A stretch of DNA of 43,853 bases from Kribbella catacumbae DSM 19601 (lineage in GTDB: Bacteria; Actinomycetota; Actinomycetes; Propionibacteriales; Kribbellaceae), in contig NZ_AQUZ01000068.1 in NCBI RefSeq assembly GCF_000372465.1, forward strand, positions 1 through 43,853, given 5' to 3'. This document shows, piece after piece, positions 32,190 through 39,094 of this stretch (position 1 is its first letter; the number at the start of each line of letters is the position of its first letter). Position numbers and translations under genes: made by a program. The notes under the pieces are model-generated. The model did no database searches. It was given only the letters and a program-made list of their open reading frames with translations, and was not told where the DNA came from.

Positions 32190-32270
32190 GGGTGACTCCG
32201 GTGAATGAGAACAGCAAGCCGCCCGGGGACGACCGCCTGGGTCGCCCGCACCGGTACAGCTGCTGGGGGT

Positions 32271-32299
32271 CGGCTAGAGCGTTGAGGACGCGCTAGCCG
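32271..32299. repeat. Inverted repeat with GCTAG core
   Basis: CGGCTAGAGCG (32271-32281) and CGCGCTAGCCG (32289-32299) pair at 10 of 11 positions around 7 bases. It lies in the divergent region between the methyltransferase and the ABC exporter. It shares the GCTAGCGC-like core with repeats near 15203 and 16275. Confidence 0.45.
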
Positions 32300-32399
32300 A
32301 GCAGTCTCATCATGCTTCGGATGGTAGGAAACGCAGGCCCCGGCGTCATCAGGTTTTCGGCTGGCGTCGAATGCTCGGGCAATTGTCGGTGGGGCAATT

Positions 32400-32405
32400 T
32401 AGGGT
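32400..32405 (+). promoter_or_regulatory. -10 element for a probable leaderless ABC exporter transcript
   Basis: TAGGGT followed by seven bases and ATG 32413, the same arrangement as at 25741. The intervening GGGGTCC could alternatively act as a close ribosome binding site. Confidence 0.5.
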
Positions 32406-32412
32406 GGGGTCC

Positions 32413-33405
32413 ATGTCCAACGGACCTGCAGTCGAAGCGATAGATCTGGTGAAACAGTTCGGCACGAACCGGGCCGTCGACGGGGTGAGTTTCGTCGTCC
32501 CGGAGGGAACAGTGCTGGGCTTGCTCGGTCCCAACGGCGCCGGCAAGACGACGACCGTGCGGATGCTGACGACACTCAGCGTGCCCACCAGCGGCACCGG
32601 CCGGGTCGCCGGCTACGACGTGATCAAGGAACCCGCGGGGGTACGGCGGAGCATGGGCCTGACCGGTCAGTCCGCCACCGTCGACGAACTGCTGACCGGC
32701 CGGGAGAACATCCGGCTGGTCGGCAGGCTCTACGGGTTGCCGACCAAGTATCTGCACAAGCTGGCCGACGAGTTGCTCGAGCGGTTCCTGCTGACCGATG
32801 CGGCCGACCGGATCGCGAAGACCTACTCGGGCGGAATGCGGCGACGGCTGGACCTCGCGGTCAGTCTGGTCGCCTCGCCGCCGGTGTTGTTCCTGGACGA
32901 ACCGACCACCGGGCTCGACCCACGCAGCCGCGCGGACCTGTGGGAGGTGCTCCGCGGCCTGGTCAAGGACGGCACCACCTTGCTGCTCACGACTCAGTAT
33001 CTGGAAGAGGCCGACCATCTGGCCGACGAGATCATCGTGATCGACAAGGGCAAGGTGATCGCGGCCGGTACGCCGACCCAGCTGAAGGACGAGGCGGGCC
33101 GAGCCAGCGTGGTCGTGACCGTTTCGGCGGTGACCGACCTGCCGCGCGCCGCCGAACTCCTGCGACAGCACACGACCGAGGTGCACGTCGAGGACGTGAG
33201 CCGGCGTCTCACAGCGCCTGCTTCCGGCCTGGGCGACATGACCCGGATCGCTGGGGTTTTCGCCGAGAGCGGGATCGAGATCGACGATCTGGGCCTGAAA
33301 CGACCGAGCCTCGACGACGTCTTCCTGCACCTGACCGGCCACCGCGCCGAGCAGACCGACAGCGACACCACTGAGGCTCTGACCGAGCAGGAGGCCGTCC
33401 GATGA
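32413..33405 (+). CDS. DrrA-type ABC transporter ATP-binding protein
   Basis: A 330-residue ATPase of the daunorubicin-resistance group. Walker A is GPNGAGKTT (39-47), the Q-loop region is MGLTGQSATVDELLTGRENI, the signature is YSGGMRRRLDLAVSL, Walker B is PVLFLDEPTTGLD, and the switch position carries glutamine (LLLTTQYLEEADHLADEI) as is usual for DrrA proteins. The DrrA-like C-terminal extension ends in 'PSLDDVFLHLTGH'. It overlaps the permease gene by ATGA (33402-33405). The pair probably exports a hydrophobic compound such as an antibiotic or lipid. Confidence 0.93.
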   Translation: MSNGPAVEAIDLVKQFGTNRAVDGVSFVVPEGTVLGLLGPNGAGKTTTVRMLTTLSVPTSGTGRVAGYDVIKEPAGVRRSMGLTGQSATVDELLTGRENIRLVGRLYGLPTKYLHKLADELLERFLLTDAADRIAKTYSGGMRRRLDLAVSLVASPPVLFLDEPTTGLDPRSRADLWEVLRGLVKDGTTLLLTTQYLEEADHLADEIIVIDKGKVIAAGTPTQLKDEAGRASVVVTVSAVTDLPRAAELLRQHTTEVHVEDVSRRLTAPASGLGDMTRIAGVFAESGIEIDDLGLKRPSLDDVFLHLTGHRAEQTDSDTTEALTEQEAVR

Positions 33406-34226
33406 CCGCCGTGATGACCAGGCCGCCGATCCATCAGCGCAGCCTGCTGCAGCAGTCGTTGACCGTCGTCTGGCGCAATCTCCTGCACATCCGGCGGATG
33501 CCCGAGATGTTGCTGGACGTGACGATCCAGCCGGTGATGTTCGTCCTGCTGTTCGCCTACGTCTTCGGCGGCTCGATCGACGTGCCCGGTACGTCGTACC
33601 GGGAGTTCCTGCTGCCGGGCATCATGGCGCAGACCATCATCTTCTCCTCCGCCATCGTGGCCCTCGGGCTCACCAGCGACCTGGAGAAGGGGATCGTCGA
33701 CCGGCTGAAGTCGCTGCCGATCTCACGATCGTCCGTGCTCGTCGGCCGGAGTCTGTCGAGCCTGATCCACTCCGGCATCGGCATCGTGGTGATGAGCGTG
33801 ACGGGCCTGCTGATCGGCTGGCGGATCCGCGACGGGCTGATCAACGGCGTGCTGGGCTACCTGCTCCTGCTGCTCTTCGGCTTCTCGATGATCTGGCTGG
33901 GCATCTGGGTCGGGTCGCTGATGCGCTCGGTGGAAGCGGTGAACGGCTTCATGTTCACCGTGATGTTCCCGCTCACCTTCGTCGCCAACACCTTCGCGCC
34001 GACCCAGGACATGCCGACCTGGCTGCGAGTCATCGCGGAGTGGAACCCGGTGTCGGCCCTGACCGCGGCGTGCCGTGACCTGTGGGGCAACGGCCTGCCG
34101 CCTTCAGCAGACGCCCAATGGCCGCTCCAGCACCCGGTGCTCGCCTCCATCGCCTGGTCGATCCTCTTTACTGCCGTCTTCGCACCCCTCGCCCTGGCAG
34201 CCTTCCGCCGCCGCTCGCGGGACTAG
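33402..34226 (+). CDS. DrrB-type ABC-2 transporter permease
   Basis: A 274-residue membrane protein with about six membrane segments. It has the DrrB N-terminal pattern (SLTVVWRNLLHIRRMPEMLL), then 'PVMFVLLFAYVFGGSI', 'YREFLLPGIMAQTIIFSS', 'EKGIVDRLKSLPISRSSVLVGR' and the late 'MFPLTFVANTFAPTQDMPTWL' that marks the ABC-2 domain. It is translationally coupled to the ATPase gene and forms a dimeric exporter with it. Confidence 0.93.
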   Translation: MTAVMTRPPIHQRSLLQQSLTVVWRNLLHIRRMPEMLLDVTIQPVMFVLLFAYVFGGSIDVPGTSYREFLLPGIMAQTIIFSSAIVALGLTSDLEKGIVDRLKSLPISRSSVLVGRSLSSLIHSGIGIVVMSVTGLLIGWRIRDGLINGVLGYLLLLLFGFSMIWLGIWVGSLMRSVEAVNGFMFTVMFPLTFVANTFAPTQDMPTWLRVIAEWNPVSALTAACRDLWGNGLPPSADAQWPLQHPVLASIAWSILFTAVFAPLALAAFRRRSRD

Positions 34227-34315
34227 TCCGCTCCGTTTTCTGCCTCGACCGGCCCGCCTGGACCAGTTGTCCACAGGCCGGTCGGGGCCGATTTCGATCC
34301 GTCGGCCCGCGTGGA

Positions 34316-34321
34316 TAAAGT
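34316..34321 (+). promoter_or_regulatory. Possible -10 of the kleisin/kite operon
   Basis: TAAAGT in GGATAAAGTCCGTT, 50 bp before the ATG at 34372. A similar string, GGATAAGGTCGGTT, precedes the SMC-like gene at 39013-39026, which suggests shared control. Confidence 0.4.
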
Positions 34322-34371
34322 CCGTTGTCTGGTTGTCTTCGAGGCGGCCGGGCCACGGGAGGAGATTCGCG

Positions 34372-35562
34372 ATGGACGCGACGTTGCTGGACGCGGAGGC
34401 CGAAGCGGCCGTACTGCGCGTCTACCGGCAGGTCTTCGCCGTGCTCGCCCGGGAGGCCGGCGCGATGATCGTCGATCCCGACCTGCTGGACGTGGACCAG
34501 GCGATCCTGGACGCGTTCGCCGAGGCCGGCAGCGACGGGCTGACCGTCGAGCAGGCCACACTCGCCTGTCGCGGCTATCCGCATGACGTGATCGTGCGGC
34601 GTTTCGACGTACTACGGCAGTATGGCGCGATCACCAAGCTGGTGGATCGGCCAAACGAGTTGCGTCACCGAGCGGCCTTCGCGCCGTACGTGATGTTGAT
34701 GTTCCTCAAACGGATGTCAGTGCAGGGCGGACAGGCCGAGCTGCATCAGCTGCTGACGCTCGAGGCACACAGCGTGAGCGATCCGCGGGCTGTCGCCGAG
34801 CAGGGGCAGGCGTCGATCCAGCGGCTGACGAAGGTGTTCCGGCTACTGGGGAACGAACTGTCCATCCTGGTGTCGACCAGCACGACCGCGCAGTTGCGGG
34901 AGAACGCGCAGCTCGCCTGGGGCAACGAGCGGCTGATCGAGCAAGCCGAGAAGGTGCACCGGATCGTGCTCGACCGGTGGCCGACTCTGCATCAGGTGTG
35001 CACGCAACTGCGGATGTCGCTGGCCGCTTATGCCGATGCCGTTCAGCTTGCGGCCGGCCGGCTGGTCGAGAGAGCCGGTACGACGCGGGCGCTGGGGTTG
35101 CTGCCGATCGAGACCTGGCTGACCTTTACGCGCAGCAGCGATACCGAAGTACTGGCCGGCGTTTTGGACGGGTTGCTCTTTGATGCGGCTGCGCCGGACT
35201 TCTCGCCGGAAGGGATGCTGGAGGCGGTCGAGTCCGGGCGCCGTACCGGTACTGCGCGGATGGCGCCGCCTCGGCCTTCGTCGGAGACGGACGCGCCGGA
35301 GTCGGCAGCCGCGACTGATCGCGAGGACTTGCGGGCCCAGGCTGAGCGGATCCTGGCCGGGCGGTCCAGCGTGAGCATCGTCGAGGTTGTGGACGACGCT
35401 GGTGACTGGGTGACCGCGCGGCGGGTGCTGGCCGAGTTGACGGCTGCTCATCTGCATGACGAGCTCGACTACGAACTGGTGTGGAGCGACGGGATGCGGA
35501 TCGATCCGTCGGCGGGGACGCCGTGGGCGACCGAGGGCACGTTCAGGCGGGTGGCGAGATGA
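34372..35562 (+). CDS. Candidate kleisin subunit of a condensin-like complex (MukF/MksF/JetA-like architecture)
   Basis: A 396-residue protein without a family I can name outright. Its layout fits a kleisin: an N-terminal helix and winged-helix-like segment (VDQAILDAFAEAGSDGLTVE, then HDVIVRRFDVLRQYGAITKL, about residues 40-90), a long helical middle (to about 265) with repeated amphipathic helices such as NERLIEQAEKVHRIVLDRW, a Pro/Ser/Ala-rich linker (about 285-315), and a C-terminal winged-helix-like segment (ISVVEV-type start, DWVTARRVLAELTAAHLHDE). GGGAGGAG precedes ATG 34372. It heads three genes joined by ATGA overlaps, near an SMC-like ATPase. Kleisin assignment is inference from architecture and context; fold search would decide. 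Confidence 0.55.
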   Translation: MDATLLDAEAEAAVLRVYRQVFAVLAREAGAMIVDPDLLDVDQAILDAFAEAGSDGLTVEQATLACRGYPHDVIVRRFDVLRQYGAITKLVDRPNELRHRAAFAPYVMLMFLKRMSVQGGQAELHQLLTLEAHSVSDPRAVAEQGQASIQRLTKVFRLLGNELSILVSTSTTAQLRENAQLAWGNERLIEQAEKVHRIVLDRWPTLHQVCTQLRMSLAAYADAVQLAAGRLVERAGTTRALGLLPIETWLTFTRSSDTEVLAGVLDGLLFDAAAPDFSPEGMLEAVESGRRTGTARMAPPRPSSETDAPESAAATDREDLRAQAERILAGRSSVSIVEVVDDAGDWVTARRVLAELTAAHLHDELDYELVWSDGMRIDPSAGTPWATEGTFRRVAR

Positions 35563-36383
35563 GCACGCCCGAGGTTGTGGAGAGCGGGCGCAGCTACAAC
35601 GCGCTGTGGTGGGCGAAGGTGCAGTCGGCCGGGCCGCTGCAGGTTTCGCCGGATACGCCGCCGGTCTCAGGGCTCACGCGCGCGGCCGAGCCTGATGGGG
35701 CGTCGGTCTGGATGCTGCCGACGCTGCCGGATGGTGCCGGGCATGGGGTTCTCGAAGAGCTCGGCATGCCTCCGGTGGCTGTCGAGCAGCCGAACGAGAC
35801 GGCCCGGGTGCTCGCGATCTGCGTCGCTTGCTGCTGGCCGGATCGCAGCGGGTCCGCGTGGCCCGGGGTCGTCGGCACACTCACCCAGATCAAAGCCGTG
35901 TACGCCGGTCTGCGCGGCCGGCCGGAGCAGTCGAGCGATCTCACCCTGATCATCGGCAGCCTCCGCCGTCTCCACGCAACCAGCTGGCTCCTCTGGAACG
36001 AGAAGGCCGGCGAGGTCCGCCTAGGCCCCCGAGTCATCACCTGGGGCGCATCCCAACTGACCGGCCTCCGCGAACTCTGCCGAATCCTGCCGGACCCGCC
36101 ACCCGCAGTACTGGCTCCCAAGCAGCAACCCCAGCCAACCCCAGACCCTCTCCCCTCCAACGCAGCACCCACCTCGCCCGACGCAGCGTCCCCCACCACA
36201 CCTCCATCCGACGCGGCCTCACCCAGCCCGTCCGACGCCGCGTCCGCAACCGCGCCTGGGTCCGACGCTGCCTCGCCCGACGCTGCGCCCTTCACGACGC
36301 CGCCGTCCGACGCGACCTCGGAGCAGCCTGCTGCGACTGACGCTGCCCCTTCCTCGCCGGCCGCAACCGAGGAGGACAGATGA
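35559..36383 (+). CDS. Unrecognised 274-aa accessory protein of the condensin-like locus
   Basis: No known family. The first 170 residues look folded: SYNALWWAKVQSAGPLQVSP, then a helix-rich segment (NETARVLAICVACCWPDRSG, GVVGTLTQIKAVYAGLRG, DLTLIIGSLRRLHATSWLL), ending in 'VRLGPRVITWGASQLTGLRE', which resembles a winged-helix or MukE-like fold in outline. The last 100 residues are disordered, with repeated SDAASP-like units rich in Ser, Asp, Ala, Pro and Thr. It overlaps its neighbours on both sides by ATGA, so it is made together with the kleisin-like and kite-like proteins. Its role is unknown. Confidence 0.75.
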   Translation: MSTPEVVESGRSYNALWWAKVQSAGPLQVSPDTPPVSGLTRAAEPDGASVWMLPTLPDGAGHGVLEELGMPPVAVEQPNETARVLAICVACCWPDRSGSAWPGVVGTLTQIKAVYAGLRGRPEQSSDLTLIIGSLRRLHATSWLLWNEKAGEVRLGPRVITWGASQLTGLRELCRILPDPPPAVLAPKQQPQPTPDPLPSNAAPTSPDAASPTTPPSDAASPSPSDAASATAPGSDAASPDAAPFTTPPSDATSEQPAATDAAPSSPAATEEDR

Positions 36384-37039
36384 CCGAGCAGCATGCTCTC
36401 TTCGACTCTCTGTTGCAGGACTTGAGCGACCGCAGCCGCGACGAAGTACTGGCTGCCTTCAGCGCCGTCCAGTACGCCGCCCACCCGGTCGCCGAGGTTC
36501 AGCTAGCCGGTCTGCGCGATGTCACCCTGCGCCGCCAGGTGCAGAAGATGCTGAAACTGATCGGCCGGACGCTCGTCCAGGTCGACGGCACCCATTGGAC
36601 CGCCGGTTATGCCGACGACGTCGCAGAGACGCTGACCGCGCAAGGCTGGCAGCCGTTGTCCGTCGTCGATCGCGCCGTCCTCGTGCTCGTACTGGTCCAC
36701 TCGGTGGCCATCCCCCGCAGTGAAGGCATCCTCACCGGCGACAGCTGGAAGTCCGCCCGGCCAACGACGGTCGACGAACTCCGCACCACCAAGATCAGCA
36801 GCGAAGAGCGCCGGCTGGCCCTCCAACGACTCCGCGCCGCCGGGCTGATCCAACTGTCCGGCGACCATTCCGGCGGCCCGAGCTACATCCCCGGCCCGCA
36901 ACTCCAGCGCCTCACCCCGGCGGCGCGACGCCGGCTGCAGGACCAACTGATCCTCGCTGCCGCACCGTCGAGCCCAATCGCCGAAGCCATCCGCGCCCGA
37001 ACCGAGCAGCCAGCGAAAACCACAGCAACACCCGCCTGA
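36380..37039 (+). CDS. Candidate kite subunit (MksE/JetB-like winged-helix protein)
   Basis: A 219-residue protein with two probable winged-helix segments: one around VRDVTLRRQ-like helices near residues 45-75 (LRRQVQKMLKLIGRTLVQVD), and a second near 90-165 (SVVDRAVLVLVLVHSVAIPR, SSEERRLALQRLRAAGLIQL). A basic C-terminal tail follows. Size, fold outline and position as the third gene match the 'kite' subunits (MukE, MksE, JetB, ScpB) that bind kleisins. It is coupled by ATGA to the preceding gene. This is an inference; direct sequence similarity to DUF4194 cannot be tested here. Confidence 0.55.
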   Translation: MTEQHALFDSLLQDLSDRSRDEVLAAFSAVQYAAHPVAEVQLAGLRDVTLRRQVQKMLKLIGRTLVQVDGTHWTAGYADDVAETLTAQGWQPLSVVDRAVLVLVLVHSVAIPRSEGILTGDSWKSARPTTVDELRTTKISSEERRLALQRLRAAGLIQLSGDHSGGPSYIPGPQLQRLTPAARRRLQDQLILAAAPSSPIAEAIRARTEQPAKTTATPA

Positions 37040-37195
37040 CCCGTAGCCGGCCAGCCTGAACCGCAGCCCGGCCCGCACCTGCCGCCAGTCGTGACGACCT
37101 CGGACACCCTATGGTCACCGCCGACGGCGGCACCGAGCTTGTCCTCCAGCACCACTGACTGCGGCCTGGGCAGGCTTGTTCGTCGGCTGGACGAG

Positions 37196-37299
37196 CGAGC
37201 CCACCAGTAGTGGGCTTGAACAGCTTCTGGTGACCTCGAACAGGGCACACCTTGTTCAAGGTCACCGTTGGGGGCCCGAGCCCACCAGTGGTGGGCTCG
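37196..37299. repeat. Palindrome cluster downstream of the kite-like gene
   Basis: Unit 1 (37196-37218) is CGAGCCCAC...GTGGGCTTG. Unit 2 (37277-37299) has 11-bp perfect arms CGAGCCCACCA/TGGTGGGCTCG around a single G. Both contain GAGCCCACCAGT-R-GTGGGCT. Between them GGTGACCTCGAACA (37229-37242) pairs with TGTTCAAGGTCACC (37253-37266) at 13 of 14 positions. It could terminate the three-gene operon, or be a REP-like element. Confidence 0.75.
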
Positions 37300-37548
37300 G
37301 ACCGGCGGTCGAGAGGTTGGCCCCTCGGGGGCGCGATGCCGGGAGGGTCCGGACGCCCACGCTACCCAGCTCCGGCTAGCAAGCGCTTCCCTCGGCGTGT
37401 CGGTGCATCGGGGCCGTGGCGTGCATGCGCAGCCGTCCGCGCCTACAAAGTTCCGTCGGTTCTGCCTACCAGTTTGCGGAATACCGGGTGCCGGGTTTCG
37501 GAGTTGCCGCGGTTCGGGGGGACTCCGATGCTCGGGGTTCCGGGAGTT

Positions 37549-37583
37549 CCGGACCGCCGGAGTACCAGGTTCCGGCGGTCCGG
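37549..37583 (-). terminator. Hairpin terminator of the pectate lyase gene
   Basis: CCGGACCGCCGGA (37549-37561) and its exact complement TCCGGCGGTCCGG (37571-37583) around a 9-base loop. It lies 12 bp past the pectate lyase stop codon, with no clear U-run. Confidence 0.65.
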
Positions 37584-37595
37584 CGTACCGGTGAC

Positions 37596-38600
37596 TCAGA
37601 TCTTGCCGGTGCCTGCGTTGGCGGTGACGATCGACTTCACGTTGGCGGCTGCGTCAAGCGTGAAGCTGTAAGGGATGGCGGCGACGCTGCCCGGGTTGCG
37701 GGAGACGGGAGCGCCGGAGCCCACCAGGTGGTTGCCATCGAGCTTGAGGTTGCCCTCGGACGAGTCGCCGGTCTGCGCGACCGCCGGCTTGCTGACGTTC
37801 TCGAAGTAGTTGCGCTGGACGAAGACGCCCGCGCCGACAGTGGAGGCGACGCCGTAGCCGCTGCTGGCACGGTAGTAGTTGTTGTAGACGTGCACGGGGT
37901 TGGCGAAGCGCACCCGCGGGTGGCGCTGGGTGGAGCCGTCGAAGTAGTTGTGGTGGTAGGTGACCCGCAGCTTGCCCCGGTCCTCACCGCCGTTGTCGTC
38001 GGAGTGACCGAGCAGGAACGACTTGTCGTGGCTGAAGACCCGGTTCCACGACACGGTGACGTAGTCCGAAGCGCGCTTGATGTCGACCGCACCGTCGTAC
38101 CCGTTGCTGAAGTTGTTGTGGTCGATCCAGACCCGGCTCGAGTACTGGACGTTGATCGCGTCGTCGTTCCAGTTCTTGAAGTTGATGTTGCGGATGATGA
38201 CGTTGCTGACCTGACTGACGTTGATCCCACCGGAGGTGATCGTCGCGCCGCTGCCGACGCCGATGATGGTCTTGTTGGACGCAACCTTGGTCACACCGCT
38301 GGGCAGCGCGATCGTGCCGGAGACCCGGATGACGCGCGCGCCGCTCGCCTGCATGTTGCTGATCAGCGCCGCCTGAGTTGTGACAGTGACCGGCGAGGCG
38401 CTGCCGCCACCGGTCGTGCCACCACCCTGGGTGGCCCATCCCTCCAACGCGAAGGTGTAGGCGGCAGCCTCCGGTACGGCGCCGGTGACGATGCTGGTGA
38501 CGGAACCGGCCGCGACTAGCGCGGCAGTGGCGGCGATGACGGTCGCGACGCGGCCGAACGGGCGGCGTGGCGGGGTCGAGGTGAGGGCGGAAGATGTCAC
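37596..38600 (-). CDS. Secreted pectate lyase (polysaccharide lyase family 1)
   Basis: Cleaves polygalacturonate by beta-elimination outside the cell; the family needs calcium. The 334-residue protein has a signal peptide with basic start and hydrophobic core (RVATVIAATAALVAAGSV) and likely cleavage after AVPEAAA. The mature part is a parallel beta-helix: GTIALPSGVTKVASNKTIIG, then VSNVIIRNINFKNWNDDAIN, the conserved VWIDHNNFSNGYDGAVDIKR segment with calcium-binding aspartates, and the 'QRHPRVRFANPVHVYNNYY' region that carries the catalytic arginine. Two LacI-type operator-like palindromes lie upstream (38680-38697 and 38703-38716). It sits on the opposite strand in the middle of the condensin-like locus, as an apparent insertion. 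Confidence 0.93.
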   Translation of the reverse strand: MTSSALTSTPPRRPFGRVATVIAATAALVAAGSVTSIVTGAVPEAAAYTFALEGWATQGGGTTGGGSASPVTVTTQAALISNMQASGARVIRVSGTIALPSGVTKVASNKTIIGVGSGATITSGGINVSQVSNVIIRNINFKNWNDDAINVQYSSRVWIDHNNFSNGYDGAVDIKRASDYVTVSWNRVFSHDKSFLLGHSDDNGGEDRGKLRVTYHHNYFDGSTQRHPRVRFANPVHVYNNYYRASSGYGVASTVGAGVFVQRNYFENVSKPAVAQTGDSSEGNLKLDGNHLVGSGAPVSRNPGSVAAIPYSFTLDAAANVKSIVTANAGTGKI

Positions 38601-38679
38601 GAGGAACCTCCAAGGGGTTCGAAGCCCACTCTCTGCGCGACCCGCGTCCGGACCCGCAGTACCAGTGGATGGACTGAGT

Positions 38680-38697
38680 GGGTAGAGCGCTCTACCC
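38680..38697. promoter_or_regulatory. Operator palindrome upstream of pectate lyase (site 1)
   Basis: A perfect 18-bp palindrome, GGGTAGAGC-GCTCTACCC, with a CG centre as in LacI-family operators. It lies 80 bp upstream of the pectate lyase start. Confidence 0.65.
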
Positions 38698-38702
38698 GGT
38701 TT

Positions 38703-38716
38703 GGAAAACGCTTTCC
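38703..38716. promoter_or_regulatory. Operator palindrome upstream of pectate lyase (site 2)
   Basis: GGAAAACGCTTTCC, an imperfect palindrome (GGAAA-N-CG-N-TTTCC) of the GAAANCGNTTTC type seen for LacI-family carbon-use repressors. It is five bases from site 1. Confidence 0.65.
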
Positions 38717-38838
38717 TCGGAATGCAAGGTAGCCAGGGCCGTCAGTGACGTCAACAGCAAGTGACCGGCCGGTTACATATTCGACAATCTTCGATTCGGC
38801 AGGGAGTTGCCGAAACCCCGCTGAACCGGTTCGTTCTG

Positions 38839-38950
38839 GCCTCTTCCGGGGCTCTTCCGAGCCTCTTCCGGGGCTCTTCCGAGCCTCTTCCGGGGCTCAT
38901 CCGAGGCCTTGTCTGAGGCTCGTCCGAGGCCTTGTCCGGGGCTCGTCCGG
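38839..38950. repeat. Tandem 11/12-bp repeats upstream of the SMC-like gene
   Basis: About ten consecutive units alternate between GCCTCTTCCGG and GGCTCTTCCGA, decaying rightward to GGCTCATCCGA, GGCCTTGTCTGA and GGCTCGTCCGA. The first two 22-bp double units are identical. They lie 145 bp and more before the SMC start and 65 bp before its putative -10. The rest of the 38601-39094 interval holds the pectate lyase and SMC promoters and no gene. Confidence 0.8.
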
Positions 38951-39015
38951 CGCTGCCGGCCGGTGGGCGCGATCGATCCCGGCCTGCCGATGCGGCCCAG
39001 CCCGCGCCCACTGGA

Positions 39016-39021
39016 TAAGGT
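39016..39021 (+). promoter_or_regulatory. Possible -10 of the SMC-like gene
   Basis: TAAGGT within GGATAAGGTCGGTT, 73 bp before ATG 39095. It resembles the element before the kleisin-like gene. Confidence 0.4.
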
Positions 39022-39094
39022 CGGTTCTTCCGGCCGGATGGACGTGGAGTCGCCCGCACCCGGAGTCCCCGACCGCAGACCAGATAGGAACGCC

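Larger units (their letters stand above)
37040..37595. other. 556-bp intergenic region with dense palindromes
   Basis: No credible gene. It holds two copies of a GAGCCCACCAGT-centred palindrome and a long inverted repeat between them (37196-37299), then a GC-rich stretch with repeated GGTTCCGG-like words (about 37480-37590), and a terminator hairpin (37549-37583) for the opposing pectate lyase gene. Confidence 0.7.

Noticed and set aside
34372..37039. Standard Wadjet JetABD genes
   Set aside because: Sizes and visible motifs do not match DUF3375 or the Toprim-type JetD protein, and no nuclease-like gene is present, so I call it condensin-like rather than Wadjet.
37416..38519. 367-residue plus-strand frame opposite the pectate lyase
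   Set aside because: Composition is Val/Ala/Asp repeats with no domain, and the minus strand encodes a complete lyase with signal peptide.
38839..38950. CRISPR array
   Set aside because: Units are 11/12 bp and contiguous without unique spacers, and there are no cas genes.
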